Shown here piece after piece: positions 27,032 through 35,255 of a stretch of DNA of 64,000 bases. The DNA lies in the NCBI GenBank assembly GCA_965119665.1, contig OZ221974.1:62001-126000 (forward strand). The letters are read 5' to 3'. The notes below the pieces were generated by a model that saw only the letters and a list, made by a program, of their open reading frames with translations, was not told the DNA's origin and searched no databases. Source of the stretch: Dialister sp900541485. Lineage in GTDB: Bacteria; Bacillota; Negativicutes; Veillonellales; Dialisteraceae. Both the position numbers and the translations under genes were made by a program. Within the stretch, counting starts at the first letter, position 1, and each line of letters starts with the position of its first letter.

Positions 27032-27727
27032 ATGTTTGAGTCAATTATAAGTTTAATTAAAGAATGGAGCGTGGCAGGAATATTTTTGCGTTTATTATTA
27101 GCCACTGCTGTAGGGGTTATTATCGGATTGGACAGAGGATATAAGAATAAAGGGGCCGGAATAAAAACACATGCATTGGTTTGTCTTGGTGCGGCTATGT
27201 CCATGATAGTTAATGAATATGTTTTTCGTGAATTTCCCGGTTCTAATACAGATATTACCCGTATTGGAGCACAGGTCATCAGCGGAATCGGATTTCTTGG
27301 CGTCGGGACAATCATGATTACCGGCCGGAATGAGGTGAAAGGTCTTACAACGGCGGCCGGCTTATGGGCTTGCGCAGGGATAGGCTTGTCAGCCGGAATA
27401 GGTTTTGCGGAAGGAACAGTTTTAGCTCTTATATTCATTATTATTATTTTAAAAGTGTTGGATCCGATTGATAAAAAGATGCATCGAAATTCTAAAAATT
27501 TAGATTTATATCTTGAGTTCAAAGATAGCGAGGGAATTCGAAAGTTTATAGAGGATCTTAGGAATAAAAATGTAGATATTGTTGATTTGGATTTCAGAAA
27601 GGACAGATTGGGGCGGAACATACCGGTTGCTACAGTTTCAGTAAAACTTCCTTATTATGGTAAAAAGATGGAGTTTAAAGAATATTTGCGGAATATGGAG
27701 TTTATTACTTATTTTGAGGAAGTGTAG
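27032..27727 (+). CDS. MgtC/SapB-family membrane protein
   Basis: 231 aa: about four to five membrane segments in the first 145 residues with the family blocks GVIIGLDRG, GIKTHALVCLGAAMSM, AQVISGIGFLGVGTI and GLTTAAGLWACAGIGLSAG, then a soluble ACT-like C-terminal domain. MgtC proteins influence the F1Fo ATP synthase and Mg2+ homeostasis in Salmonella; in other bacteria the role is open. AAGGGAAGG precedes the start. Stands alone between a terminator and the thrS promoter. Confidence 0.88.
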   Translation: MFESIISLIKEWSVAGIFLRLLLATAVGVIIGLDRGYKNKGAGIKTHALVCLGAAMSMIVNEYVFREFPGSNTDITRIGAQVISGIGFLGVGTIMITGRNEVKGLTTAAGLWACAGIGLSAGIGFAEGTVLALIFIIIILKVLDPIDKKMHRNSKNLDLYLEFKDSEGIRKFIEDLRNKNVDIVDLDFRKDRLGRNIPVATVSVKLPYYGKKMEFKEYLRNMEFITYFEEV

Positions 27728-27740
27728 TATAAAATAAAGG

Positions 27741-27768
27741 TTGACAGAAATTGAAAAAAGTGTATCAT
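27741..27768 (+). promoter_or_regulatory. Promoter of thrS
   Basis: TTGACA (27741-27746), 16-base spacer, TATCAT (27763-27768). Confidence 0.75.
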
Positions 27769-27774
27769 AACAGT

Positions 27775-28004
27775 TATAAATGTGAAGATAGAGGCAAGAT
27801 GTATTCACTCCTCATTTTAGAGAATCCGTGGCCGGTGTAAACGGATATGAAGGTGAGTGCATTACCGCTCTTGAACAGGAAAACGGAAAAAAGTATGTTT
27901 TCACGATTTGGTATCGTTATAGACCAGTAAAGTAGAGCAGTGCTCTGATTTGGGTGGAACCGCGGAATTAGACTTTCGTCCCTTAGGGATGGGAGTTTTT
28001 TTAT
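27775..28004 (+). ncRNA. Threonine T-box leader of thrS
   Basis: The T-box core TGGGTGGAACCGCG is at 27951-27964. Stem I is built from TTCACTC (27805 onward) and GAGTGCA near 27855, and the specifier on its 3' side is ACC (27864-27866), a Thr codon. The region fills the 336-base gap before thrS. Known mechanism: uncharged tRNA-Thr(GGU) pairs with the specifier and the T-box and stabilises the antiterminator. Confidence 0.93.
27972..28003 (+). terminator. T-box terminator
   Basis: Eleven-pair stem (27972-27982 / 27986-27996, including three G-U pairs) with a three-base loop, followed by eight Ts. Confidence 0.9.
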
Positions 28005-28063
28005 TTTATTGAAGAGATGTTTTCCCAAGTATGGGTTTATCTCTGGAAAGAAAAGAGGGAATT

Positions 28064-29971
28064 ATGATAAAAATCACATTAAAAGATGGTAAAGAGTTAG
28101 AGTTCGAGAAACTGGTTCCTTTGTTTGAGGCGGTTAAACGTATATCCAATAGTTTGGCAAAAGAAGCTGTAGTTGCCAAGGTCGATGGGCATATTACCGA
28201 TCTTCGTGAAAATATTGCAGCGGGGACACAAGTCGAATTTTTCACAAAGGAAGATAAAGAAGGGCTAATGACATTGCGCCATAGTGCAGCACATGTTATG
28301 GCACAAGCAATACAACATTTATATCCGGGAACAAAATTTGCAATTGGTCCGGCTATTGAAGACGGATTTTACTATGATTTAGAATCAGATCATATGTTCA
28401 GCCAGGAGGATTTTGCGGCTATAGAAAAAGAAATGGCCAAAATATGCAAAGAAAATCTCCCTATCGAGAAAAAAATATTAACTCGAGAAGCAGCTCTTTC
28501 ATTTTTTAAAGAAAAGAATCAGACTTATAAAGTTATGCTTATTCAGGATTTGCCGGAAGATGCAGTAATTTCAACCTATACTCAAGGTGATTTTACTGAT
28601 TTATGCAGAGGTCCACATATCCGTTCTACCGGGAAATTAAAAACTTTTAAACTTATGACCGTTGCAGGTGCTTATTGGCGTGGTGATGAGAAAAATAAAA
28701 TGCTCCAAAGAATTTATGCCACTGCATTTTTCAATAAAGAAGAATTAGAACATTTCTTATTTGTCAGAGAAGAAGCAGAGAAGCGGGATCATAGGAAATT
28801 AGGCAAGCAATTAGATTTATTTTCATTTCATGAAGAGGGGCCGGGATTCCCATTTTTTCATCCGAAGGGAATGGTTATCCGCAACCAGCTGATGGAATAT
28901 GAAAGAGAGTTATTTACGGAGTTTGGTTATGAAGAAATTATGACTCCAATCATTCTTTCAAAAAATCTTTGGTTGCAATCCGGGCACTGGGAGCATTATA
29001 AAGAAAATATGTATCTGACTGAAATTGATGAGGAAGAATATGCAATAAAGCCGATGAATTGCCCAGGAGGAATTCTTTATTATAAGACGCAGCAACACTC
29101 CTACAGGGAATTACCTAAGCGTGTAGGAGAGTTTGGGATTGTCCATCGTCATGAGCTTCACGGGGCGTTGCATGGTTTGTTCAGAGTACGTGTATTCACT
29201 CAGGACGATGCACATATCTTTATGACACAAGATCAAATGAAAGATGAAGTTGTTAAGACTATGGAAATGTATAGGAAGCTTTATAATGTATTTGGTCTTG
29301 AGTATCATGTAGAACTTTCCACCCGGCCCGAAAATTCTATGGGTTCTGATGAGCTGTGGGAAATCGCTACGAATGCACTTAAAGATGCCATTGAATCGGC
29401 CAAAGTACCTTACATAGTTAATGAGGGAGATGGTGCTTTTTACGGACCGAAACTCGACTTCCATATTAAAGATTGTTTAGGTCGTACATGGCAGTGCGGG
29501 ACAATACAAATGGACATGCAGCTTCCTGAACGCTTTGATGTTAATTATATTGGTGAGGATGGAGAAAAGCATCGTGCAGTTATGCTTCATCGTGCAGGAT
29601 ATGGTTCATTGGAAAGATTTATCGGTATCCTTATTGAACATTTTGCCGGAGCATTCCCGACATGGATTGCACCGGTACAGGTGAAAATTATTCCTGTAAC
29701 AGAAAAACATTTGTCCTATGCCAAATCAGTATCTGAAGCATTAAAAGGCTCAAACATTCGTGTCGAGGTTGAGGATGGCAATGATACGTTAGGATATAAA
29801 ATCAGAAAAGCACAACTAGAAAAAGTTCCCTATATGCTTATCGTGGGGGATAAAGAAATGCAATCACATAGTGTTTCAATCCGCAGTCGCAAAAATGGTG
29901 ATGAAGGGGCCGCACCATTAGCCATGTTTATCGCTAATTTGATTCGCGAAATTAAGAGCAGGGATTATTAA
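28064..29971 (+). CDS. thrS: Threonyl-tRNA synthetase
   Basis: 635 aa from ATG 28064 (GAGGGA upstream; an earlier in-frame start lies within the leader). Order: TGS domain (1-60), second editing-type N-terminal domain with HSAAHVMAQA (HxxxH) near 72, class II catalytic core with MNCPGG, FRVRVFTQDDAHIF and the motif 3 GSLERFIGILIEHF, then the anticodon domain. Controlled by the Thr T-box ahead of it. Only one base separates it from the HutP-family gene. Confidence 0.97.
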   Translation: MIKITLKDGKELEFEKLVPLFEAVKRISNSLAKEAVVAKVDGHITDLRENIAAGTQVEFFTKEDKEGLMTLRHSAAHVMAQAIQHLYPGTKFAIGPAIEDGFYYDLESDHMFSQEDFAAIEKEMAKICKENLPIEKKILTREAALSFFKEKNQTYKVMLIQDLPEDAVISTYTQGDFTDLCRGPHIRSTGKLKTFKLMTVAGAYWRGDEKNKMLQRIYATAFFNKEELEHFLFVREEAEKRDHRKLGKQLDLFSFHEEGPGFPFFHPKGMVIRNQLMEYERELFTEFGYEEIMTPIILSKNLWLQSGHWEHYKENMYLTEIDEEEYAIKPMNCPGGILYYKTQQHSYRELPKRVGEFGIVHRHELHGALHGLFRVRVFTQDDAHIFMTQDQMKDEVVKTMEMYRKLYNVFGLEYHVELSTRPENSMGSDELWEIATNALKDAIESAKVPYIVNEGDGAFYGPKLDFHIKDCLGRTWQCGTIQMDMQLPERFDVNYIGEDGEKHRAVMLHRAGYGSLERFIGILIEHFAGAFPTWIAPVQVKIIPVTEKHLSYAKSVSEALKGSNIRVEVEDGNDTLGYKIRKAQLEKVPYMLIVGDKEMQSHSVSIRSRKNGDEGAAPLAMFIANLIREIKSRDY

Positions 29972-29972
29972 T

Positions 29973-30419
29973 ATGACAAGAGAATATCAAAGCGGTGATG
30001 TCGGGAGGGCAGCATTGCGCATGGCGCTCTCTGAAACGAGAACAGATGAAAACAATTTAAAAGAAGAATTGGCAGAGTCAGAAATAAGAGCCGTAGCTGT
30101 AAATTTTGGGGGTAAATTTTTAGAGGTGCTTCCTAAAATTTATGAATCTGCGATTGTTGCCGCACAAAGGCAGCATGTGATTAGTGATACACATGTGGGA
30201 GACGGATCTGTACTCGGTGCCGTAGAGTCGGCAATTGACCAAATTAAGCTGAAAGCGATTGGAATGAATGTAGGTGGGAAAATAGGAATTGCCCGATGGA
30301 AAGAGCATCTTTGTGTTGCTGTTTATGTAGGGGTCGGAGTCCTTCGGTTTAATGAGGTTGCCGTGGGTATGGCTCATCGTGTACTTCGCGATGATATTGA
30401 TACTAAAAATAAAATTTAA
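29973..30419 (+). CDS. HutP-family RNA-binding protein
   Basis: 148 aa. The second half resembles Bacillus HutP, the histidine-dependent antiterminator: ...DTHVGDGSVLGAVESAIDQIKL... and VAVYVGVGVLRFNEVAVGMAH. By manual alignment His74 and His135 correspond to two HutP metal-ligand histidines, while the histidine that should follow His74 by four residues is Gly78 here. It starts one base after the thrS stop, with a poor ribosome site, so it is probably coupled to thrS and under the T-box. No hut genes are nearby. The family call is likely; its RNA target and ligand are unknown. Confidence 0.7.
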   Translation: MTREYQSGDVGRAALRMALSETRTDENNLKEELAESEIRAVAVNFGGKFLEVLPKIYESAIVAAQRQHVISDTHVGDGSVLGAVESAIDQIKLKAIGMNVGGKIGIARWKEHLCVAVYVGVGVLRFNEVAVGMAHRVLRDDIDTKNKI

Positions 30420-30434
30420 TAATTGTCAATTTAT

Positions 30435-30463
30435 TTGACAGGGAATGATAAATCAGATATAAT
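30435..30463 (+). promoter_or_regulatory. Full-consensus promoter of infC-rpmI-rplT
   Basis: TTGACA (30435-30440), 17-base spacer, TATAAT (30458-30463): an exact match to the sigma-70 consensus, the best in the window. Confidence 0.93.
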
Positions 30464-30469
30464 GTCTTT

Positions 30470-30608
30470 TGTGATAATTGCAAGCAGAAGTCATCCGCTT
30501 CTCACCTTACAAGGCGAAGGCTACTAAGGTTTTGTAGGAACTTTTAAGGCGGACGGTATATGCTGTCCGCCTTTTACTTGCAATATATACTTTTAGGAGG
30601 TGAATAGA
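30470..30608 (+). ncRNA. infC leader (L20-type autoregulatory leader)
   Basis: About 135 transcribed bases between the promoter and infC. An upstream hairpin AGAAG (30486-30490) / CTTCT (30498-30502) is followed by CACC, then an attenuator hairpin at 30546-30573. Known in Bacillus: ribosomal protein L20 binds such a leader and causes early termination. That L20 is the effector here is inference from position. Confidence 0.75.
30546..30576 (+). terminator. Attenuator hairpin in the infC leader
   Basis: Perfect nine-pair stem AAGGCGGAC (30546-30554) / GTCCGCCTT (30565-30573), then TTTT. Lies 20 bases ahead of the infC ribosome site. Confidence 0.85.
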
Positions 30609-31118
30609 ATAGCAAAGGAACTTAGTATCAATGAAGAAATTCGTGCGAAAGAAGTACGGGTTGTCAGCGATACAAACGAACAGCTGGGAATTATGACGCT
30701 TCGGGATGCGATTCATATAGCTGAAGATCAGGGACTTGATCTTGTGGAAGTGGCACCGAACGGTCGTCCGCCGGTATGCCGTATTATGAATTACGGCAAG
30801 TACAGATATGAGCAGCAAAAACGAGACAAGGAAGCAAAGAAAAAACAGAAAGTTTTCCAGTTGAAAGAAGTTAAGCTTCGTCCCAATATTGAAGCCCACG
30901 ACTTTAATGTGAAGCTGAAAAATGCACAACGTTTTTTAAACGATGGAAACAAGGTTAAAGTGACTATTATGTTCCGCGGCAGAGAAATGACTCACCCTGA
31001 ACTTGGTGAAGAGGTTCTTGAACGATTCGCAAAAGAGCTTGGTGATTTAATTATCCGTGAAAAACCACCTAAGTTGGAAGGTCGTAATCTGACCATGGTT
31101 GTTGGTCCAAAAGTATAA
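30609..31118 (+). CDS. infC: Translation initiation factor IF-3 (apparent AUA start)
   Basis: 169 codons. IF3 checks the start codon and initiator tRNA on the 30S subunit. The N domain (RVVSDTNEQLGIMTLRDAI), the lysine-rich linker and the C domain with RGREMTHPELG are intact. The only strong ribosome site, AGGAGG, is at 30595-30600. A GTG overlaps its last base and cannot be used; the codon at normal spacing is ATA (30609), and the product then begins (M)AKELSINEEIR, aligning with IF3 of Bacillus. Rare starts (AUU, AUA, AUC) are the known basis of IF3 self-control. Confidence 0.9.
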   Translation: MAKELSINEEIRAKEVRVVSDTNEQLGIMTLRDAIHIAEDQGLDLVEVAPNGRPPVCRIMNYGKYRYEQQKRDKEAKKKQKVFQLKEVKLRPNIEAHDFNVKLKNAQRFLNDGNKVKVTIMFRGREMTHPELGEEVLERFAKELGDLIIREKPPKLEGRNLTMVVGPKV

Positions 31119-31135
31119 TAAAGGAGAAAAAGTAA

Positions 31136-31333
31136 ATGCCGAAAATGAAAACCCGCCGTGCAGCGGCAAAACGTTTTACTGAAACCGGCTCAGGCCAGTT
31201 CAAGAGAAATAAGGCTTTTAAGAGCCATATATTGGAAAAAAAGTCCCCTAAGAGAAAAAGAAATTTCAGAAAAGCAGCATTAGTGTCGAAGTCTGATTAC
31301 AAACGTGTAGCAAGATTGCTGCCAAACGGCTAA
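31136..31333 (+). CDS. rpmI: 50S ribosomal protein L35
   Basis: 65 aa, very basic, starting MPKMKTRRAAAKRF as in all bacterial L35. AAAGGAG precedes the start. Lies between infC and rplT in the universal order; expression follows the infC leader. Confidence 0.97.
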   Translation: MPKMKTRRAAAKRFTETGSGQFKRNKAFKSHILEKKSPKRKRNFRKAALVSKSDYKRVARLLPNG

Positions 31334-31351
31334 TAAGGAGGATTTAATAGA

Positions 31352-31702
31352 ATGGCAAGAGTTAAAGTCGGTGTTACCGCACATGCAAGACATAAAAAGA
31401 TATTAAAAATGGCGAAAGGCTATAGAGGCGCTCGTCATGCTCAATTTAAAAAAGCTAACGAATTAGTAATGAAGGCTCTCTACTATGCAAGAAGAGACCG
31501 CAGAGCAAAGAAGAGAGAGTTCCGCAAGCTTTGGATTGTTCGTATCAATGCAGCAGCTAGAATGAACGGACTTACTTACAGTCGCTTGATTTCAGGGCTG
31601 ACAAGAGCTGGAATTGAAGTTAATCGTAAAATGTTGTCTGATATGGCAATTCATGATCCTGCCGGATTTACAAAAGTTTGTGAAGCCGCTAAAAACGCAT
31701 AA
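31352..31702 (+). CDS. rplT: 50S ribosomal protein L20
   Basis: 116 aa, basic, starting MARVKVGVTAHARHKKILK with the conserved GYRGARHAQFK and RKLWIVRINAAARMNGL segments. Assembles early on 23S rRNA and in Firmicutes represses its own operon through the infC leader. AAGGAGG precedes the start. Confidence 0.97.
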   Translation: MARVKVGVTAHARHKKILKMAKGYRGARHAQFKKANELVMKALYYARRDRRAKKREFRKLWIVRINAAARMNGLTYSRLISGLTRAGIEVNRKMLSDMAIHDPAGFTKVCEAAKNA

Positions 31703-31710
31703 TTATATGT

Positions 31711-31750
31711 AAAAAACACCTTTCCTATACAGCGGAAAGGTGTTTTTTAT
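31711..31750. terminator. Two-way terminator after rplT
   Basis: Perfect 15-pair stem AAAAAACACCTTTCC (31711-31725) / GGAAAGGTGTTTTTT (31734-31748), shared with the converging FAH-family gene. Confidence 0.95.
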
Positions 31751-31752
31751 AC

Positions 31753-32643
31753 TTATTTAACAATATTTTTTAAAGTTCCGATTGGATCAATAGTAATTTC
31801 GATAACATCATCTTTTTTTAAAAATACGGGAGGATTAAGTCCCATTCCAACGCCTTGCGGAGTTCCGGTTGCGATAATATCTCCGGGAAAGAGCGTCATT
31901 CCTTTTGACAAGCTTGCAATAATTTTAGGAATAGAGAATATTAAATCTGAAGTAGAACCTTCTTGCCGCAATACCTGATTAATTTTCGTATAAATTGTAA
32001 ACGGCACAGGCCAACCGCCGATAAGAACAGTGGGGCCTATGGGACAAAACGTGTCGAGGCTTTTCCCTTTAAACCATTGTTCATGGGATTTCTGCAAATC
32101 GCGGGCTGTGACATCATTGATGATTGTGTAACCGTAGATGTATTTAGTAGCATCTTTCTCTTCTATATTTACGCCCTGTTTTCCTATAATGATTGCTAAT
32201 TCACCTTCATAATCTACTTGAGAAGTGATTTCGGGATGGGAATCAATGAAATCATTAGGGCCAATAACAGAAGTGGTTGCTTTTGTGAAAAAAACCGGAG
32301 TGTCAGGATTTTTTACAGTACTTTCATTTTCAAACTCTTCAATGTGTGACCGATAATTTTTTCCGACACAAAAAATATTTCGTTTGGGATAATAGGGAAC
32401 AGTCAGCTCTACCTCTGAAATAGCTATGGGTGATATGGCATGATTATTTTTTTCCAGTTCGATGATTTTAGCCAGGTTTATAAGCCCCTCTTCACCTAAT
32501 TCAATGAATTCATCGAGAGTGGCTGCCAGCGGAATAAAATAGACTTCTTCCATATCGGAGGAGGAGAGGATAGAGTTTCCGTCTGAAGATAAAACACCCC
32601 ATTGACGAAGTCCATGATAATTATAGGATACAAGCCGTTGCAT
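31753..32643 (-). CDS. Fumarylacetoacetate hydrolase-family protein
   Basis: 296 aa. The C-terminal FAH domain starts about residue 85 (IFCVGKNYRSHIEE); metal-ligand acids are in DYEGELAIIIGK, and TPQGVGMG is near the end. The family splits C-C bonds or isomerises and decarboxylates small keto acids. GAGGTATCTCT precedes the start. It stands alone with no catabolic neighbours, so the substrate (acylpyruvate or oxaloacetate types are common) is open. Confidence 0.88.
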   Translation of the reverse strand: MQRLVSYNYHGLRQWGVLSSDGNSILSSSDMEEVYFIPLAATLDEFIELGEEGLINLAKIIELEKNNHAISPIAISEVELTVPYYPKRNIFCVGKNYRSHIEEFENESTVKNPDTPVFFTKATTSVIGPNDFIDSHPEITSQVDYEGELAIIIGKQGVNIEEKDATKYIYGYTIINDVTARDLQKSHEQWFKGKSLDTFCPIGPTVLIGGWPVPFTIYTKINQVLRQEGSTSDLIFSIPKIIASLSKGMTLFPGDIIATGTPQGVGMGLNPPVFLKKDDVIEITIDPIGTLKNIVK

Positions 32644-32672
32644 AGAGATACCTCTTTCTTTTAGTTTTAAAT

Positions 32673-32681
32673 ATTATATCA
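32673..32681 (-). promoter_or_regulatory. Extended -10 promoter of the FAH-family gene
   Basis: Minus-strand TGATATAAT (32681-32673), 30 bases before the start. Confidence 0.6.
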
Positions 32682-32709
32682 TGGACTTTCTTAATTAAGA
32701 GCAGCTTGT

Positions 32710-32738
32710 TTCATAAAAAATGTGTATTGTGCTAAAAT
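32710..32738 (+). promoter_or_regulatory. Promoter of glnS
   Basis: TTCATA (32710-32715), 17-base spacer, TAAAAT (32733-32738) with extended TGC. Confidence 0.6.
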
Positions 32739-32798
32739 AGTTTCATATGATGAAATTAAAATTATATAATTTATCTTCAGGAAACAGCGAGGTATAGA

Positions 32799-34472
32799 AT
32801 GGAACAGAATAAAGTAGCCGCTAACTTTATTGAGGCAGAAATTAATAAAGATATTGACAATAAGGTATATGCGAATAACAAGGTTTTAACTCGTTTTCCA
32901 CCGGAACCTAACGGGTATCTTCATATTGGACATGTCAAAAGCATATGCCTTAATTTCGGACTTGGCGAAAAATATCATGGAGAAACAAATATAAGATTTG
33001 ATGATACAAATCCGACAAAGGAAGAAATTGAATATGTGAATTCGATTTTACAAGATGTAAAATGGCTTGGTTTCAAATGGAAAGAGCCTGTCCATTACGC
33101 GTCCGACTATTTTCCTCAGCTTTTTGAATTTGCTTGTAGATTAATTAAAATGGGATTGGCTTATGTAGATGATCAAACGAGTGAGGAAATTCGCAATACA
33201 AGGGGAGATTTTTCTCATCCCGGTATTGAAAGCCCATGGAGAAACAGAAGTATTGAAGAGAATTTACAGCTATTCCATCAAATGAAAGAGGGCAAGTTTA
33301 AAGACGGTGAAAAAGTTCTCCGAGCTAAAATAGACATGGCAGCACCCAATGTGGTTATGCGCGATCCTGTTATTTATAGAATTCTTCGTGCAACACATCA
33401 TAGGACCGGTGATGAATGGTGTATATACCCGTTGTATGATTTTGCACATCCTTTATCTGATGCAATTGAAGGAATTACTCACTCCATCTGCACTTTGGAA
33501 TTTGAAGAAAGAAGACCCCTTTATAATTGGTGTTTGCAGGCGTTTGAGGGAAAAGAAAAGCCACGGCAAATAGAGTTTGCCCGATTGAATGTAAGTACAA
33601 TGATTACGAGTAAACGCAAATTGAGAAAGATAGTTGAATCAGGTGTGGTTTCCGGATGGGATGATCCTCGTATGCCGACAATAAGCGGAATCAGAAGAAG
33701 AGGATATACACCGGAATCATTGCAGAAATTTTGCGAACTCATCGGAGTGGCAAAGTCTGATAACGTAGTAGATATTTCATTTTTGGAATATTGTATTCGC
33801 GAGGATTTAAAAGGAAAAGTTCCTCGTATTATGGCTGTTATTGATCCGGTAAAAGTTGTTCTTACGAATTATCCGGAAAATAAAATTGAATATGTAACCA
33901 TAGAGAACAATCCGGAAGATGAGTCAATGGGGACACGTCAGGTTCCTTTTGGCAGAAATCTCTATATAGAAAGGGAAGATTTTATGGAAAATCCGGTAAA
34001 AAAATTCTTCCGAATGACTCCGGGGAAAGAAGTTCGATTGAAGGGAGCTTATATTGTTCGTTGTGATGAAGTCATCAAGGATGAAAAAGACCGGATACAA
34101 GAAATTCATTGTACAGTAGACTTTGATACACGGAGCGGAACGCCAGGTGCAGATAGAAAAGTCAAAGGTACACTTCACTGGGTTTGTGCGGATACATCTG
34201 TGGATATAACAAGTCGGTTATATGACTATCTGATTGATCCGGAAGATAAAGATGATGGCAGAGATTTTATGGAAAAAATTAATCAAGATTCATTGGAGAT
34301 TTTTGAAGGAAAAGCAGAGCCGATTATAAAAGAATATCAGATAGGAGATCGTTTCCAATTTTTACGAAAAGGGTATTTTATTATAGATCAAGACAGCTCG
34401 GAAGGGCATTTGATTTGTAACCGTATTGTGGGATTACGGGATACTTGGGCTAAGCTGCAGAAAAAGCAGTAA
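32799..34472 (+). CDS. glnS: Glutaminyl-tRNA synthetase
   Basis: 557 aa, GlnRS rather than GluRS: PEPNGYLHIGH (about 34-44), RFDDTNPTKE, DEWCIYPLYDFAHPLSDAIEG and HSICTLEFEERRPLY are diagnostic; the KMSKS-like loop is ITSKRKL near 270. A two-part beta-barrel anticodon domain follows. Most Firmicutes lack GlnRS and make Gln-tRNA with GluRS plus GatCAB, so this gene is notable and probably of lateral origin in the lineage. The downstream gene starts ten bases after its stop. Confidence 0.95.
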   Translation: MEQNKVAANFIEAEINKDIDNKVYANNKVLTRFPPEPNGYLHIGHVKSICLNFGLGEKYHGETNIRFDDTNPTKEEIEYVNSILQDVKWLGFKWKEPVHYASDYFPQLFEFACRLIKMGLAYVDDQTSEEIRNTRGDFSHPGIESPWRNRSIEENLQLFHQMKEGKFKDGEKVLRAKIDMAAPNVVMRDPVIYRILRATHHRTGDEWCIYPLYDFAHPLSDAIEGITHSICTLEFEERRPLYNWCLQAFEGKEKPRQIEFARLNVSTMITSKRKLRKIVESGVVSGWDDPRMPTISGIRRRGYTPESLQKFCELIGVAKSDNVVDISFLEYCIREDLKGKVPRIMAVIDPVKVVLTNYPENKIEYVTIENNPEDESMGTRQVPFGRNLYIEREDFMENPVKKFFRMTPGKEVRLKGAYIVRCDEVIKDEKDRIQEIHCTVDFDTRSGTPGADRKVKGTLHWVCADTSVDITSRLYDYLIDPEDKDDGRDFMEKINQDSLEIFEGKAEPIIKEYQIGDRFQFLRKGYFIIDQDSSEGHLICNRIVGLRDTWAKLQKKQ

Positions 34473-34482
34473 AGAGGATATT

Positions 34483-35145
34483 ATGAAACATAAAATACAA
34501 TTGGTGTTCTTATTCCTGACGGTACTTTTTGCAACAACTCATGTTTCCATGGCGATGGACAGGTGGGAATTACCCGGTATTGGAAAGATGAAAATACCCA
34601 AATCAGTTATCGTTGAAAATGGAGAACAAGCGGCTATTCCTTTTATGAAAGATAAAGGTATTCGATTATACTTTACACGAAAAGGTGCCACAGAAGGACA
34701 TTACTACACATTGACCTATGCAAATCCTCCGGATTTTACTTATGGATGGGCTACAAGTCAGCACTTGGGAATTCCTTATTTGTTAGAGATCGGTAAATTC
34801 TCAGAGAGAAATAAGCCGGTTGATGAGCGCATGGATCTTATTGCGGACTACTTAAATACACAGTTGATTTCCCAAGGTGCTGTTTACAAAGGGGACTTAC
34901 CGATATGCCGTTTTGGTGAGAAGAAGACGCATTATTGGGAAGGAAATTTTACTCTTGTCACAAAAGAAAGAAACATTATTTATAATACAAATTATTTAGT
35001 TGTACTGCAGAATGACGGATATTTTATTACACTGGGAATAGTTTGCTCGGATGGGGATCAGCAAGAGTTTACGGAAGCTTTGGGCAAGATGATTCGTGAA
35101 AGAAAAATAGATAAAAGGAAAAAAGTTTTATCGGCAAGAGAATAA
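34483..35145 (+). CDS. Exported protein of unknown function
   Basis: 220 aa from the ATG at 34483 (AGAGGATATT upstream). Residues 1-24 are a typical signal peptide (MKHK, hydrophobic core, then VSMA) with cleavage after Ala24. The mature part is mixed alpha/beta with no membrane segment and no motif I recognise; it carries a repeated E-N-G-E / D-G pattern only. Co-transcribed with glnS. A YGWATSQHLG segment near residue 85 and HYWEGNF near 147 could serve as family markers. Likely periplasmic. Confidence 0.75.
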   Translation: MKHKIQLVFLFLTVLFATTHVSMAMDRWELPGIGKMKIPKSVIVENGEQAAIPFMKDKGIRLYFTRKGATEGHYYTLTYANPPDFTYGWATSQHLGIPYLLEIGKFSERNKPVDERMDLIADYLNTQLISQGAVYKGDLPICRFGEKKTHYWEGNFTLVTKERNIIYNTNYLVVLQNDGYFITLGIVCSDGDQQEFTEALGKMIRERKIDKRKKVLSARE

Positions 35146-35181
35146 ATCGAAACGCAGATGTAAGAAATAAAAAATAACAAA

Positions 35182-35210
35182 TTGACAAGACTTTAGCGGA
35201 TGGGTAATAT
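35182..35210 (+). promoter_or_regulatory. Promoter of the flavodoxin operon
   Basis: TTGACA (35182-35187), 17-base spacer, TAATAT (35205-35210). Confidence 0.75.
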
Positions 35211-35255
35211 AAATACGTAGTATAATAAAACACATTTATACAGGAGGGTTTTCAA

